Notes: generated by a model from the letters alone, not told the origin. Shown: positions 9,878 through 22,447, counted from the first letter of the stretch. The stretch is DNA of 64,000 nt from Streptomyces sp. 3214.6 (GCF_900129855.1 NZ_LT670819.1:3844001-3908000), one strand, 5' to 3'. Translations and numbers: made by a program.

Positions 9878-11406
9878 CGTGCATCGCCTCCGATCAGGTC
9901 GACGGCTTTCTCACCGACCATCAGCACCCCGATCATCGGGTTGACGGCGGTCATGGTCGGGAACACGGACGCGTCGGCGATTCGCAGACCGTCCAGTCCG
10001 CGCACCTTCAACTGCGGGTCGACGACTGCCTGTTCGTCGTCGACGGCGCCCATCCGGCAGGTGCCCGCCGGGTGGTACACGGTGTGGGCGACCTTGCGGG
10101 CGTACTCGCTCAGTTCCTTGTCGCCCGTGATGTGCGGGCCGGGGGCCACCTCGCGTTTGAGCCAGCCGGCCAGCGGCTCGGTCTTCGCGATCTCGCGGGC
10201 GATGCGGATGCCGTCGACGAGTGTGCGGCCGTCGTAGTCGTCCTCGTCGGTGAAGTAGCGGAAGTCGAGGGCGGGCTTCACGGCCGGGTCCGCGCTCCGC
10301 AGGTAGAGCCGTCCGCGGGACTTCGGCTTGGGGATGTTGGGGGTCATCGAGACTCCGTAGGGCGGGCGTTCGTAGCCCAGTCGCTCCGGGTTGTCCGTGA
10401 AGGGGACCTGGTAGAAGTGGAACATCAGGTCGGGGCCCGCGTGTTCGGGGTCGCGGCGCACGAACAGGCCGGCGTCGGAGTCCATCGCGGAGTTCTCCGG
10501 TATCGGTCCGTGGGTCTCCCAGACGATCACCGACTCGGGGTGGTCGAGGAGGTTCTCGCCGACGCCGGGCAGGTCGTGGACGACGGGGATGCCGAGGGCG
10601 TCCAGGTCGGCCTTGGGTCCGATGCCGGAGTGCAGGAGGAGCCGGGGCGAGTCGACGGCTCCCGCGCACAGCACGACCTCGCGCCGGGCCCGTACGAGGA
10701 TCTCCTCGCCGTCCTTCCTGCGGACGTGCACGCCCTGTGCCCGGGCGCCGTCCAGCTCCAGCCGGTACGCCCAGGTCTCCAGCAGGATCGTCAGGTTGGG
10801 CCGCTCGTCGAGCACCGGGTGCAGGTAGGCCACCGACGCGCTGGAGCGCTTGTTGGTCTCGGGGTGGTAGGCGAGGTCGAAGAAGCCGACGCCGTCGGTG
10901 AAGGGCTTGCGGTTGAAGCCCTCGACGCGGGGTACCCCGACGGCCTGCTGTGCCGCTTCGACGAAGTCGCGGGCGATGGCGTTCCGGTCCTTCTCGTCGA
11001 CCGGGACGATGTTGTTCAGCAGGCGCGCGTAGTAGGCCTCCATCGGGACCGCGCCCCAGCCCTGGGCGCCGGCCGCCTCCCACTCGTCGAAGTCGGAGGG
11101 CAGCGGCTTGAAGGCGATGAGCGTGTTGTGGGAGGAGCAGCCGCCGAGGACGCGGGCGCGGCTGTGCCGGATGTGGGAGTTGCCGCGTGGCTGCTCGGTG
11201 GTCGGGTAGTCGTAGTCGAGCTCGCCGCCGAGCAGGCCCATCCAGCGGCGCAGGGTGAGGACGTCGTCGCGGCCGACGTCGGTGGGGCCGCCCTCGATGA
11301 CGGCGACGGTGGTGTCGGGGTTCTCGGTCAGCCGGGAGGCGATGACGGAACCGGCGGTTCCGCCTCCGATGACCACATAGTCGTAGACGTGGGGGTTCTC
11401 GGACAT
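9874..11406 (-). CDS. betA: Choline dehydrogenase, GMC oxidoreductase family
   Basis: FAD-dependent GMC oxidoreductase (510 residues) expected to oxidise choline to betaine aldehyde. The FAD-binding glycine motif is at the N-terminus (DYVVIGGGTAGSVIASRL). The GMC signature region follows with HSRARVLGGCSSHN, and the C-terminal active-site region contains VAHTVYHPAGTCRMG with the conserved histidine. It follows betB and shares a 4-bp ATGA overlap with the transporter ATPase. The combination of betB, betA and a betaine/choline importer in one operon supports the choline assignment over other alcohol substrates of the family. Confidence 0.88.
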   Translation of the reverse strand: MSENPHVYDYVVIGGGTAGSVIASRLTENPDTTVAVIEGGPTDVGRDDVLTLRRWMGLLGGELDYDYPTTEQPRGNSHIRHSRARVLGGCSSHNTLIAFKPLPSDFDEWEAAGAQGWGAVPMEAYYARLLNNIVPVDEKDRNAIARDFVEAAQQAVGVPRVEGFNRKPFTDGVGFFDLAYHPETNKRSSASVAYLHPVLDERPNLTILLETWAYRLELDGARAQGVHVRRKDGEEILVRARREVVLCAGAVDSPRLLLHSGIGPKADLDALGIPVVHDLPGVGENLLDHPESVIVWETHGPIPENSAMDSDAGLFVRRDPEHAGPDLMFHFYQVPFTDNPERLGYERPPYGVSMTPNIPKPKSRGRLYLRSADPAVKPALDFRYFTDEDDYDGRTLVDGIRIAREIAKTEPLAGWLKREVAPGPHITGDKELSEYARKVAHTVYHPAGTCRMGAVDDEQAVVDPQLKVRGLDGLRIADASVFPTMTAVNPMIGVLMVGEKAVDLIGGDAR

Positions 11407-11426
11407 GGGGGGTACTCCAGGGGCGT

Positions 11427-11470
11427 GCGAGGTCTGGCGCGAGGTCTGGCGCGAGGTCTGGCGCGAGGTC
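11427..11470. repeat. 12-bp tandem repeat between betB and betA
   Basis: The unit GCGAGGTCTGGC is repeated about 3.7 times in the 81-bp spacer between betB and betA. It lies in untranslated spacer, and copy number would alter the distance from the betB stop to the betA ribosome-binding site. Confidence 0.85.
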
Positions 11471-11487
11471 TTGGGGGCGGCCGGGGG

Positions 11488-13023
11488 TCAGCCTGCGAAC
11501 CAGCGGACGGGCTTCGGCGCGAGGTTCTGGTAGACGTGCTTGGTCTCGCGGTACTCGGCGAGCCCGGCCGGACCCAGTTCGCGGCCCACACCGCTCTTGC
11601 CGAAGCCGCCCCACTCCGCCTGCGGCAGGTAGGGGTGGAAGTCGTTGATCCAGACGGTGCCGTGGCGCAGCCGCCCGGCGACCCGTCGTGCCCGGCCCGC
11701 GTCGGCGGTCCAGACGGCGCCCGCGAGGCCGTACTCGGTGTCGTTTGCGAGCGCGACGGCCTCGTCCTCGGTGCGGAAGGTCTCGACGGTGAGGACCGGA
11801 CCGAAGACCTCCTCCCGCACGACCCGCATCTCGCGGTGGCAGTGGTCGAGGACGGTGGGCTCGTAGAAGTAGCCGGACTCGGGGCGGTGCGGGGCGGGTT
11901 CCGGCCGCTCGCCGCCGGTACGCAGCACCGCGCCCTCGGCGAGCGCGGAGGCGACGTACGCCTCGGTCTTGGCGCGCTGCTGCTCGGAGACGAGCGGCCC
12001 GCACTCGACGCCGTCCTCGGTGCCGCGGCCGAGCCTGATCCGGCCTGCCCTGCGGGCGAGTTCGGTGACGAAGCGGTCCCTCACCGACTCCTCGACGATG
12101 AGGCGGGAGCCCGCCGAGCAGACCTGGCCGCTGTGGATGAAGGCCGCGTTGAGGGCCTGGTCGACGGCGGTGTCGAAGGCCTCGGCGGTGGCGCAGGCGT
12201 CGGCGAAGACCACGTTGGGGTTCTTGCCGCCGAGTTCGAGGGCCACCTTCTTGACGGTCGGGGCGGCCGCCCGCGCGACCTTCGCGCCGCTGACCAGGCC
12301 GCCGGTGAAGGAGACGAGGTCTACGTCGGGATGCTCGGCGAGCCGGGCGCCGACGGTGTGCCCGGGACCGGTGACGATGCCCGCGACCCCGGCGGGCAGC
12401 CCGGCCTCGAGCAGCAGGTCGATCAGCGCGATGGTCGTCAGCGGGGTGATCTCGCTCGGCTTGACGACGAAGGTGTTGCCCGCGGCGAGGGCCGGGGCGA
12501 TCTTCCAGCTCGCCTGGAGCAGCGGGTAGTTCCAGGGGGTGATCAGCGCGCAGACGCCGACGGGTTCGTGGACGACGACACTGTGGACGTCGGCCGTGCC
12601 CGCGTCGACGACCCGGCCCGGGGCCTCGGCGGCGACGAGGCCGGCGAAGTAGCGGAAGGCGTCGGCGACGCAGTCGATGTCGACGCGGCCCTCTTCGAGC
12701 GTCTTGCCCGCGTCCCGGCTCTCCAGCAGGCCGAGGCGTTCGCGGTCGCGTATGAGGAGGTCGGCGACGCGGTGCAGCACGGCGGCGCGTTCCACGGCGG
12801 GGGTGAGCGGCCAGCCGCCCGTGCCGCCGGCGAAGGCGGCCCGGGCGGCCGCGACCGCCAGGTCGGTGTCCTTCTCGTCGCCCTCCGCCACCACGGCGAA
12901 GGGGCGGCCGTCCGCGGGGTCGAGGATCTCGCGGGTGGCGCCGGAGGCCGCTTCCAGCCACTCGCCGCCGATATGAATCGTCCGGTGCTCTCGCAGTTCC
13001 GGCTGTTCCGTCCTGTCGGCCAT
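11488..13023 (-). CDS. betB: Betaine-aldehyde dehydrogenase
   Basis: NAD(P)-dependent aldehyde dehydrogenase, 511 residues, the usual size for the family. It should convert betaine aldehyde to glycine betaine, the osmoprotectant. Visible hallmarks are the catalytic-base region ALELGGKNPNVVF, the nucleophile region HSGQVCSAGSRLIV with the active-site cysteine, and the NAD-binding stretch SFTGGLVSGAKVAR. It is the first gene of the operon, so its upstream region (13024-13197) should carry the promoter. No regulator gene of the BetI type sits beside it. The specific aldehyde is inferred from the adjacent betA and betaine importer. Confidence 0.9.
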   Translation of the reverse strand: MADRTEQPELREHRTIHIGGEWLEAASGATREILDPADGRPFAVVAEGDEKDTDLAVAAARAAFAGGTGGWPLTPAVERAAVLHRVADLLIRDRERLGLLESRDAGKTLEEGRVDIDCVADAFRYFAGLVAAEAPGRVVDAGTADVHSVVVHEPVGVCALITPWNYPLLQASWKIAPALAAGNTFVVKPSEITPLTTIALIDLLLEAGLPAGVAGIVTGPGHTVGARLAEHPDVDLVSFTGGLVSGAKVARAAAPTVKKVALELGGKNPNVVFADACATAEAFDTAVDQALNAAFIHSGQVCSAGSRLIVEESVRDRFVTELARRAGRIRLGRGTEDGVECGPLVSEQQRAKTEAYVASALAEGAVLRTGGERPEPAPHRPESGYFYEPTVLDHCHREMRVVREEVFGPVLTVETFRTEDEAVALANDTEYGLAGAVWTADAGRARRVAGRLRHGTVWINDFHPYLPQAEWGGFGKSGVGRELGPAGLAEYRETKHVYQNLAPKPVRWFAG

Positions 13024-13197
13024 GATCGGTGTTGCCTTCCGTTCCTGTTCAGTCCCCCTGTGTCACCCGCTGGGCACTCTCGGGGACCGCGATCGCCTGC
13101 CCCCGCCCCTCGCTTGCATGCGCAATCCATGGCCGAAAGTGCGCCGCGTCACTGAAAATGCGGGCATATGGGAACAAAAGGAACAGTGATCGCTTGT

Positions 13198-13755
13198 TCA
13201 GTGAGGCGGGTCCTCCCCCACCCGGCCGTCGATCGACTCGCGGATCAGGTCGGCCTGGCCCACGTGGCGGGCGTACTCCTCGATCAGGTCGACGAATATG
13301 TGACGCAGGCTGGGCGACTCGCCGCGCGCGCTCGTGTAGGCGACGAGACTGTCGGGTCCGCCCGCCGCGAGCGCCTGCCGGACATGGGCCCGGGAGCGGG
13401 CCACGGCCGCCTCCCACAGCCCGTACAACTGCTCGGGCGTGTCGGAGGCGGCGGACCGCCACTCCCAGTCGGGCTCGGCGTCCCAGTCGACCGTGTCCCA
13501 GGGCGCGCCCAGCGGCTTGCCCAGCAGACGCCGGGTGAGGTACTCGTCCTCCACCAGCGCCAGATGTTTCAGCAGCCCGCCCAGGGTGAGGGTCGAGGGC
13601 GCGAGCCGGGTGTTCAGTGCGGCCGCGTCCAGGCCCTCGCACTTCCAGGCCAGGATCCTGCGCTGCCGCTCCAGGGAGCCGACCAGCGTGTCGGCCTCGG
13701 AGCCGGCGACGGGCGGCTCCAGCAGTACGGGATCGTTGTTCTCACTGTCACTCAT
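13198..13755 (-). CDS. DUF664/DinB-superfamily protein (mycothiol-dependent enzyme-like)
   Basis: A 185-residue protein of the DinB four-helix superfamily, DUF664 branch. The start is set at ATG 13755 (MSDSENNDPVLLEP); the frame stays open further upstream without homology. Conserved features are LGGLLKHLALVEDEYL (first metal-ligand-type histidine) and LRHIFVDLIEEYARHVGQAD near the C-terminus with two further histidines, the three-His pattern of the superfamily. Such actinobacterial proteins often use mycothiol or bacillithiol, but the substrate here is unknown. It is monocistronic, and its stop lies about 175 bp from the betB start. Confidence 0.75.
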   Translation of the reverse strand: MSDSENNDPVLLEPPVAGSEADTLVGSLERQRRILAWKCEGLDAAALNTRLAPSTLTLGGLLKHLALVEDEYLTRRLLGKPLGAPWDTVDWDAEPDWEWRSAASDTPEQLYGLWEAAVARSRAHVRQALAAGGPDSLVAYTSARGESPSLRHIFVDLIEEYARHVGQADLIRESIDGRVGEDPPH

Positions 13756-13881
13756 GACCCGCAGGCTACGGTCGGGCGGTCGGCCTCGTACAGGAACTCG
13801 GGCGTCAACTCGTCGGTACGGAGCGCCGCTCTTCGACGCGGGGGGCTGGTCCGTCCTCGTCTCGTCGATCACAATGTCGGC

Positions 13882-14280
13882 GTGGCCCAACCGATAAGCG
13901 CAGAAGAAGAGTTGGACGACGGCACGCCCGTCAGATTCGTGTTGACGTCCGCGCCTCCCGTCCACGACGGCGGTGCCGCCCGCCCCGACGGCGATGCCGA
14001 CCTCCCCGAGGGCATGGGCAGAGCCGTCCCCGTGGCCACCGGAGGAGCCGCCGTCGCCAGCTTCGCGGCGGGGGCGCTGCGCACCGCGCTCAAACCGCTC
14101 GGGCCGCTGCTGCAAGAGGTGCACGACGTCGTCTCGGCCGTGCCGGACCCGCCGGCCGAGCTGAGCGTCACCTTCGGCGTGCAGATCGGGCAGGATCTGA
14201 AACTCGGGATCGTGGGCGGGAACGGTCAGGCGCATCTCACGGTGACCGCCAGCTGGAAACCGGCGCCCGGCACGGAGTGA
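13882..14280 (+). CDS. CU044_2847-type trypsin co-occurring small protein
   Basis: A 132-residue acidic protein starting at GTG 13882 (VAQPISAEEELDDGTPVRF). There is no recognisable Shine-Dalgarno sequence, but a CACAAT hexamer ends six bases before the GTG, so a leaderless start is possible. The C-terminus (PPAELSVTFGVQIGQDLKLG, then AHLTVTASWKP) is the conserved part of the small family NCBI calls CU044_2847, which is found beside trypsin-like proteases of conflict systems (family name from memory). The stop is 3 bp before the protease gene, so the two are co-translated. A partner, adaptor or regulator of the protease is likely; no catalytic motif is visible. Confidence 0.7.
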   Translation: MAQPISAEEELDDGTPVRFVLTSAPPVHDGGAARPDGDADLPEGMGRAVPVATGGAAVASFAAGALRTALKPLGPLLQEVHDVVSAVPDPPAELSVTFGVQIGQDLKLGIVGGNGQAHLTVTASWKPAPGTE

Positions 14281-14283
14281 ACC

Positions 14284-16682
<2,399 letters not shown>

Positions 16683-16686
<4 letters not shown>

Positions 16687-17645
16687 CCTCCGCAGAGGAC
16701 CCCGAGGCCCGCTCCGACTGGCGCCTCTTCCGCGGCGACGGTGTCCCGCGGGCCGTCGCCCTGCCCTCGGCGCCGCCATGGCGCCGCTTCAGCCCGACGC
16801 CGGCCGTCCGCCCCGAACTGCCCTACCTGATCGAGCAGCAGCACGCCGACGTCGTCAACGCGGCGCTGCATCTGCGCCGCCCGCTGCTGGTCACCGGACC
16901 GGCGGGCACCGGCAAGTCCTCGCTGGCCCGTGCCGTGGCGCACGAGTTGCGACTCGGCGAACTGCTGCGCTGGTCCATCAACAGCCGGTCGTCCGTGCGC
17001 GAGGCGCTCTACCAGTACGACGCCATCGGACGGCTGCGCGAGACCACCCTCAGCCGGGACCGGGGCGAACGCGAGCCGTCCATCGGGACGTTCATCCGGC
17101 TCGGCCCGCTCGGCACCGCGCTGGTGCCCTCCGCCACACCGCGCGCCCTGCTCATCGACGAGATGGACAAGGGCGACGTCGATCTGCCCAACGACCTGCT
17201 CACCGTCTTCGAGGAGGGCTACTTCGACATCCCCGAACTGACCCGGCTCCCCGAGGACATGGTCGAGGTGGAGGTGCAGACCGCCGATCACCGAGGCACG
17301 GTGACGGTACGTCAGGGGCGGGTCCAGTGCGCCGAGTTCCCGGTGGCCGTCATCACCAGCAACGGTGAGCGCGACTTCCCGCCCGCCTTCCTGCGCCGTT
17401 GCGTCCGGCTCGACCTGCCGGTGCCCGACGAGGCACGGCTGCGGGCCATCGTCACCGCCCACCTCGGCGAGGAGGCGCTGCGCGAGGCCGACGACCTGAT
17501 CGACGCGTTCCTGCGCCGCCGCGCCCCCGGCGAACTCGCCACCGACCAGCTGCTCAACGCGGTGTTCCTGCGCACCGGAGGCGTCGACCTCAACGCGGAG
17601 GGCCTCCTGGACGCCGTACTGCACCAGCTCACCGGCGCGATGTGA
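16683..17645 (+). CDS. MoxR-family AAA+ ATPase
   Basis: AAA+ ATPase of the MoxR branch, 320 residues. Walker A is GPAGTGKSSL (residues 72-81) and Walker B is ALLIDEMDKGDVDLPND. The sensor region contains VAVITSNGERDFPPAFLRRC with an arginine-finger-type pair. It overlaps the protease stop by 4 bp and lies 38 bp before the SAV_2336-type gene. MoxR ATPases usually work with vWA-domain partners, and the next gene has a vWA-like segment, so this is probably the NTP-dependent switch of the conflict module. The partner relation is inferred. Confidence 0.88.
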
Positions 17646-17683
17646 GACGACCATGACGAGGCGGCCGTGGTGAGGGGGGTGCG

Positions 17684-20600
17684 GTGAGCGGGGGCGAGAG
17701 CCTGGCCGGCGCCCGATCCGGGGGCGGTGGGGCGCGGCTCGGGGAGGCTTTGCGGGTTCTGCGGGGTGTCGGGCATGAGCTGGACGCCGATCAGGTGCTC
17801 GACGTGCTGTGGCTGGCCAGGGTGCTGCCCGCAGGAGCGGCCACCGCGCTCAACCCGCCCACCCCCGCCGGGCAACCGGGGGACGCAGGACCGTCCGCGC
17901 CCGAAGCCGACGAGCCCGGTCCGAAGCCGCCGGCGCCGGACCCCGACGACCCGGACCTGCCCGACCTCACCGCCCCCTCCCTGTACGGGTCGGCCCGTTC
18001 CACGCCGCCGCCGATGCCGGACATCCGGCTGCGGCAGAGCAGCGAACCGAACCGGGCGATGCCCGTCCGGGTCCCCGAGGACAAGGCGCTCGCGGCCGAA
18101 CTGGCGCTGGGCCGCGCGCTCCGGCCGCTGCGCCGCCGCCACCCCAGCCCGCATCGCCTGGAGATCGACGAGGAGCGCACCGCCGCCGAACTCGCCGAGA
18201 CGCGCCTGCCCGACGTGGTGCAACGGCCCGTGCAGGAGCGGTGGCTGCATCTGGTGCTGCTCGTCGACGACGGTCTGTCGATGCTGCTGTGGCACCGCCT
18301 CGGCGCCGAACTGCGCACCCTCCTCGAACGACTCGGCGCCTTCGCCACCAACCGCGTCCTCGGCCTCGACACCCGCAGCGCCCCAGAACCCCGGCTGCAC
18401 GCCCGCCCCTTCCGGCACGACAGCACATCCGTGCCGCTCAGCGCCGTCAGCGACCCGTCGGGGCACACCCTGGTCCTCGTCGTCAGCGACGGCATGGGCG
18501 CCTCCTGGCGCAGCGGCGCCCTGCACCGGCTGCTGTCGCAGTGGGCCTCCCGCGGACCCACCGCCGTGCTCCACACCCTGCCGCCCGACCTGTGGGAGGG
18601 CTCGGGCATCCACGCCGAGCGCTGGCAGGCCACGACTCGGCGCATCGGCGGCGCCAACACCTCCTGGGACATCACCGACCCGGTCCTCCCGGCCGACCTC
18701 GCCGCCTTCGACGGGGTTCCGGTGCCGGTCCTGGAGCCGACGGCGGCCTCCCTGCGCAACTGGGCCCATCTCCTCGCCTCCCCCGGCACCACGGTCCCGC
18801 TGCCCCTGCTGTCCCGGCCCGGGCGGCACGGGGCGAGCGGCCCCGTCGCCGGGCCGGGTGACGCCCAGCACTTCCGGGACGCCGCCACCCCGGAGGCGTA
18901 CCGGCTCGCGGCGCACCTGGCGGCCGTGTCACCACTGACCGTGCCGGTCATGCGGCTCGTGCAGACGGCCGTCCCGTGGCGGGCCCGGACCTCTCATCTC
19001 GCGGAGGTCTTCCTCGGTGGGCTGATGCGGCCGCACCCCGCGCCGGTGCCGGGGCCACTGCCCGCCAAGCACCAGGTCTTCGACTTCTCCGACACCTCCA
19101 GGCTGGTGCTCCTGGACGCGGTTCCGCAGGCCGAACTGCTCAGGACCAGCCGCAGCATCGGGCGGCGCCTGGAGCAACTCGCCGGCCACTCACCGGACTT
19201 CCCGGCCTGGCTCGCCCACCCGGACGGTACGGCCCATCTCCCCGGCAGCCACCGCCCGTTCACCAGCGTCGAGCGCCGGCTGCTCACCCGCTTCGGGGTG
19301 TCGTTCGAGCGTGAGGCCCTGGGACTGGAGGCGGGGCGCGGCGCGAGCACCGAATCGCCGGACGGCTGGACGTCCCTGCTGGAGGACGACCCCCGGCGCC
19401 TCGGACCGTATCGGCTGCTGCGGCGCCGGCGGCTGCGGCGGACCGTGGAGTACGACGCCGTCGACGCGCGGGGCGCCCACGCCCTGGTCCGCACCCCACG
19501 CCCCGACCATCCGGCCGGCGACGCCCTGGCGGCCGAGGCGGAGGCCCTGCGCCGGCTGGGGGGCCAGTACGCCCCCGCGCTGCTCTCCACCGAGCTCGGG
19601 GACCGGCAGCCCTGGCTGGCGGTGGCTCCGATCGGCGAAGACCCGCAGCAGCCCGCCGCGCCCCGCCTGGCAGAGATCTTCAACGCGGCCCACACGGACG
19701 GCCGCGCCCCCTTCGACAAGATCACCGCACTGGTCGTGGGCTGGCACCTCGCCAGCGCGCTGGCCCTGTGCCATCTGCACGGGATCGTGCTCGCGGACCT
19801 CAACGCGGAGAACATCCACGTGCTGCGCCGGTCGGTCGTCCTCGCGGACCTCTCCGACTGCGCCGTGGACGGCGCCTACGTGGGCACGGGGCCGCCGCCG
19901 ACCCCCGAGGACAACGTGCGCGCGCTCGGTGAGCTGCTCCAGACCGTCAGCAGCAAGGCCGGCTGGGAGCTGCCCGGCCAGCCGGAGGGCATGCATCTGT
20001 GGCAGGGCGACACCTGGCGAGCGCTGCGGCGGCGCGTCCTGCGGTGCCTGGCCGCGGACCCGGCCGAGCGGCCCAGCGCGGCCGAGGTCGCGGACGTGCT
20101 GGCCCGGTACATCGCCCAGTCCCGCGTCACCCGCACCGTCCCGCCGGCGTCCGCGGTCAACGCCCTGCCCACGGAGCGCGTCCCGCTCGCCCTGCCGTCG
20201 GCCGGCCCGCTGTCCGGGGCCGGTGTGCCGTCAGGGCCCGGTCTGCCGGCGGGCCTGCGCCCGCCCCGCTTCGGCAGCGCCCGCCGCGAGGCGGAGGCCC
20301 GGCTGGCCCGGCTGCGGACACCTCTGCGGCACGGCAGGCGCCTCACGGTGGTCGGCGCCTACCACTACAGCGGGCGGGCCACCACGACGATGGTGCTCGG
20401 CTCCCTGCTCGCCGCGGTCCGGGGCGAGCCCGTCCTCGCCCTCGACGGAGCGGCCCACGAGGGGGCCCTGGGACGCTTCCTGACGGACCGTAACCCGGCG
20501 ACGGTGCGCGATCTCGCGGGGCTTTCCGCCGACCCGTCGTACGACGAGGTCCGAGCCCTGACCACCCGGCTGCCGTCCGGACTGGAGGTGGCCGCGCACC

Positions 20601-21076
20601 CGTCCGGCCACGCCAACCCGAACCTGGTGCACGCCCAGGCCTACGAGCATGTGCTGGCCCGGACGGAGCCGTTCTACTCCTTCGTGCTCACCGACTGGGC
20701 GCCGCAGCGGCTCGACGACTCGGCGGACCCCGTGCTGGACCTGACCGACCGGCTGATCCTGTGCTGCGGCACCGCCGACTGGTTCCTCGCCGCGGCCCGG
20801 CAGGTCCTGGAGCGGCTGCGCACCGCCCGCCGCTGGCGGCTGGCCGACGAGGCGATCGTCGTCGTCACCGAGGTCGACGGGCCTTCCGCGCGGCGCGTGC
20901 CGGCCGCCCTGGCGAGCCGTATCGGGGTGAGCGTGAACCAGGTGGTCGCGGTGCCCTTCGACCGGGCGCTGAGCTCCTCGTTCTTCCAGGAAAGGGAGTT
21001 GAACGGGCTGCGGACACCGACCCTGAACGTCTTCCTGGACCTGGCGGAGCGGGTCGTACGGACCCGGACGCACTGA
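17684..21076 (+). CDS. SAV_2336-type multidomain protein: vWA-like, kinase-like and ParA-like regions
   Basis: An 1130-residue protein starting at GTG 17684 after GAGGGGGG. A low-complexity Pro-rich stretch (60-120) precedes a vWA-like domain with LLVDDGLSMLLW (Asp195) and LVLVVSDGMG. The region to about 570 is the SAV_2336-type body. Residues 580-820 look like a protein kinase fold: HGIVLADLNAENI keeps the catalytic-loop Asp705 and the Asn, but the glycine loop is degenerate and DFG is replaced by ADLSD, so activity is doubtful. From about 880 the chain resembles a ParA/MinD-like NTPase with a deviant P-loop, GAYHYSGRATTT (891-902). It completes the operon, which ends at the 21091 terminator. 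Family naming is from memory; the domain splits are my reading. Confidence 0.75.
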   Translation: MSGGESLAGARSGGGGARLGEALRVLRGVGHELDADQVLDVLWLARVLPAGAATALNPPTPAGQPGDAGPSAPEADEPGPKPPAPDPDDPDLPDLTAPSLYGSARSTPPPMPDIRLRQSSEPNRAMPVRVPEDKALAAELALGRALRPLRRRHPSPHRLEIDEERTAAELAETRLPDVVQRPVQERWLHLVLLVDDGLSMLLWHRLGAELRTLLERLGAFATNRVLGLDTRSAPEPRLHARPFRHDSTSVPLSAVSDPSGHTLVLVVSDGMGASWRSGALHRLLSQWASRGPTAVLHTLPPDLWEGSGIHAERWQATTRRIGGANTSWDITDPVLPADLAAFDGVPVPVLEPTAASLRNWAHLLASPGTTVPLPLLSRPGRHGASGPVAGPGDAQHFRDAATPEAYRLAAHLAAVSPLTVPVMRLVQTAVPWRARTSHLAEVFLGGLMRPHPAPVPGPLPAKHQVFDFSDTSRLVLLDAVPQAELLRTSRSIGRRLEQLAGHSPDFPAWLAHPDGTAHLPGSHRPFTSVERRLLTRFGVSFEREALGLEAGRGASTESPDGWTSLLEDDPRRLGPYRLLRRRRLRRTVEYDAVDARGAHALVRTPRPDHPAGDALAAEAEALRRLGGQYAPALLSTELGDRQPWLAVAPIGEDPQQPAAPRLAEIFNAAHTDGRAPFDKITALVVGWHLASALALCHLHGIVLADLNAENIHVLRRSVVLADLSDCAVDGAYVGTGPPPTPEDNVRALGELLQTVSSKAGWELPGQPEGMHLWQGDTWRALRRRVLRCLAADPAERPSAAEVADVLARYIAQSRVTRTVPPASAVNALPTERVPLALPSAGPLSGAGVPSGPGLPAGLRPPRFGSARREAEARLARLRTPLRHGRRLTVVGAYHYSGRATTTMVLGSLLAAVRGEPVLALDGAAHEGALGRFLTDRNPATVRDLAGLSADPSYDEVRALTTRLPSGLEVAAHPSGHANPNLVHAQAYEHVLARTEPFYSFVLTDWAPQRLDDSADPVLDLTDRLILCCGTADWFLAAARQVLERLRTARRWRLADEAIVVVTEVDGPSARRVPAALASRIGVSVNQVVAVPFDRALSSSFFQERELNGLRTPTLNVFLDLAERVVRTRTH

Positions 21077-21097
21077 TCCCCGGACGCACTGATCCCC
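21066..21097. repeat. 16-bp tandem duplication at the gene end
   Basis: GGACGCACTGATCCCC occurs twice in direct tandem. The first copy contains the stop codon of the SAV_2336-type gene (TGA at 21074-21076). The second runs into the terminator stem. Confidence 0.9.
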
Positions 21098-21122
21098 GGG
21101 CAGCCGCGGCAACCCGGGGATC
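21091..21122. terminator. Terminator between convergent SAV_2336-type gene and mdh
   Basis: A perfect 10-bp stem, GATCCCCGGG paired with CCCGGGGATC, surrounds a 12-nt loop. It sits in the 64-bp space between the convergent stops and can serve both strands. Confidence 0.8.
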
Positions 21123-21140
21123 GGAAGCGGTTACGGGAGA

Positions 21141-22130
<990 letters not shown>

Positions 22131-22194
22131 GGCGTTCTCCGTATGACAGCTGTCGGTGGGGCGTCCCTGCCCCGGGTGGGACGTACAAATGATC

Positions 22195-22216
22195 GATCTC
22201 TTGGTATCAAGAGATC
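22195..22216. promoter_or_regulatory. Palindromic operator candidate upstream of mdh
   Basis: GATCTCTTG and CAAGAGATC form a perfect 9-bp inverted repeat around GTAT, 65-86 nt upstream of the mdh start. Palindromes of the CTTG-N-CAAG kind are typical targets of MarR-family regulators. TamR, a MarR protein of Streptomyces, is known to control citric-acid-cycle genes, but whether this is a TamR site is inference. The remainder of the 317-bp gap (22131-22447) shows no ORF that I can support. Confidence 0.6.
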
Positions 22217-22447
22217 CATCCAGCGGTCAGGCTATCGCGCATCCGGGATCCCGGACGTCCGGGGTCGTGTGGCCCGTCCCACAGAGCGGCTCGGCCGACG
22301 ACGGACCGACGGCCGCCGGTCCGGGAGAGGAGGAACCGAGCGGCCGCCGTGGTGGGGGTACCGGGTCGCGCCGGACTCCCGTGGGGGTACGGTTCGCGTG
22401 CCCCGCCCGGACGGAGCTATTCCTCTCGCCGCCTTTTTTTCTCCGCG

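Noticed and set aside
10072..13155. 1027-residue plus-strand open frame
   Set aside because: Antisense of betA and betB with no domain similarity and shadow-type composition.
13181..13199. GAACA-N9-TGTTC inverted repeat as a bet operon operator
   Set aside because: Arms are only 5 bp and it overlaps the stop of the DUF664 gene about 160 bp from betB; too weak to list.
13168..13881. Long upstream part of the plus-strand frame ending at 14280
   Set aside because: Antisense to the DUF664 gene; only the part from GTG 13882 resembles a known family.
22151..22159. CTGTCGGTG resembling a RecA-NDp box
   Set aside because: First base mismatches, the orientation points away from any gene, and no TANNNT follows at 8 nt.
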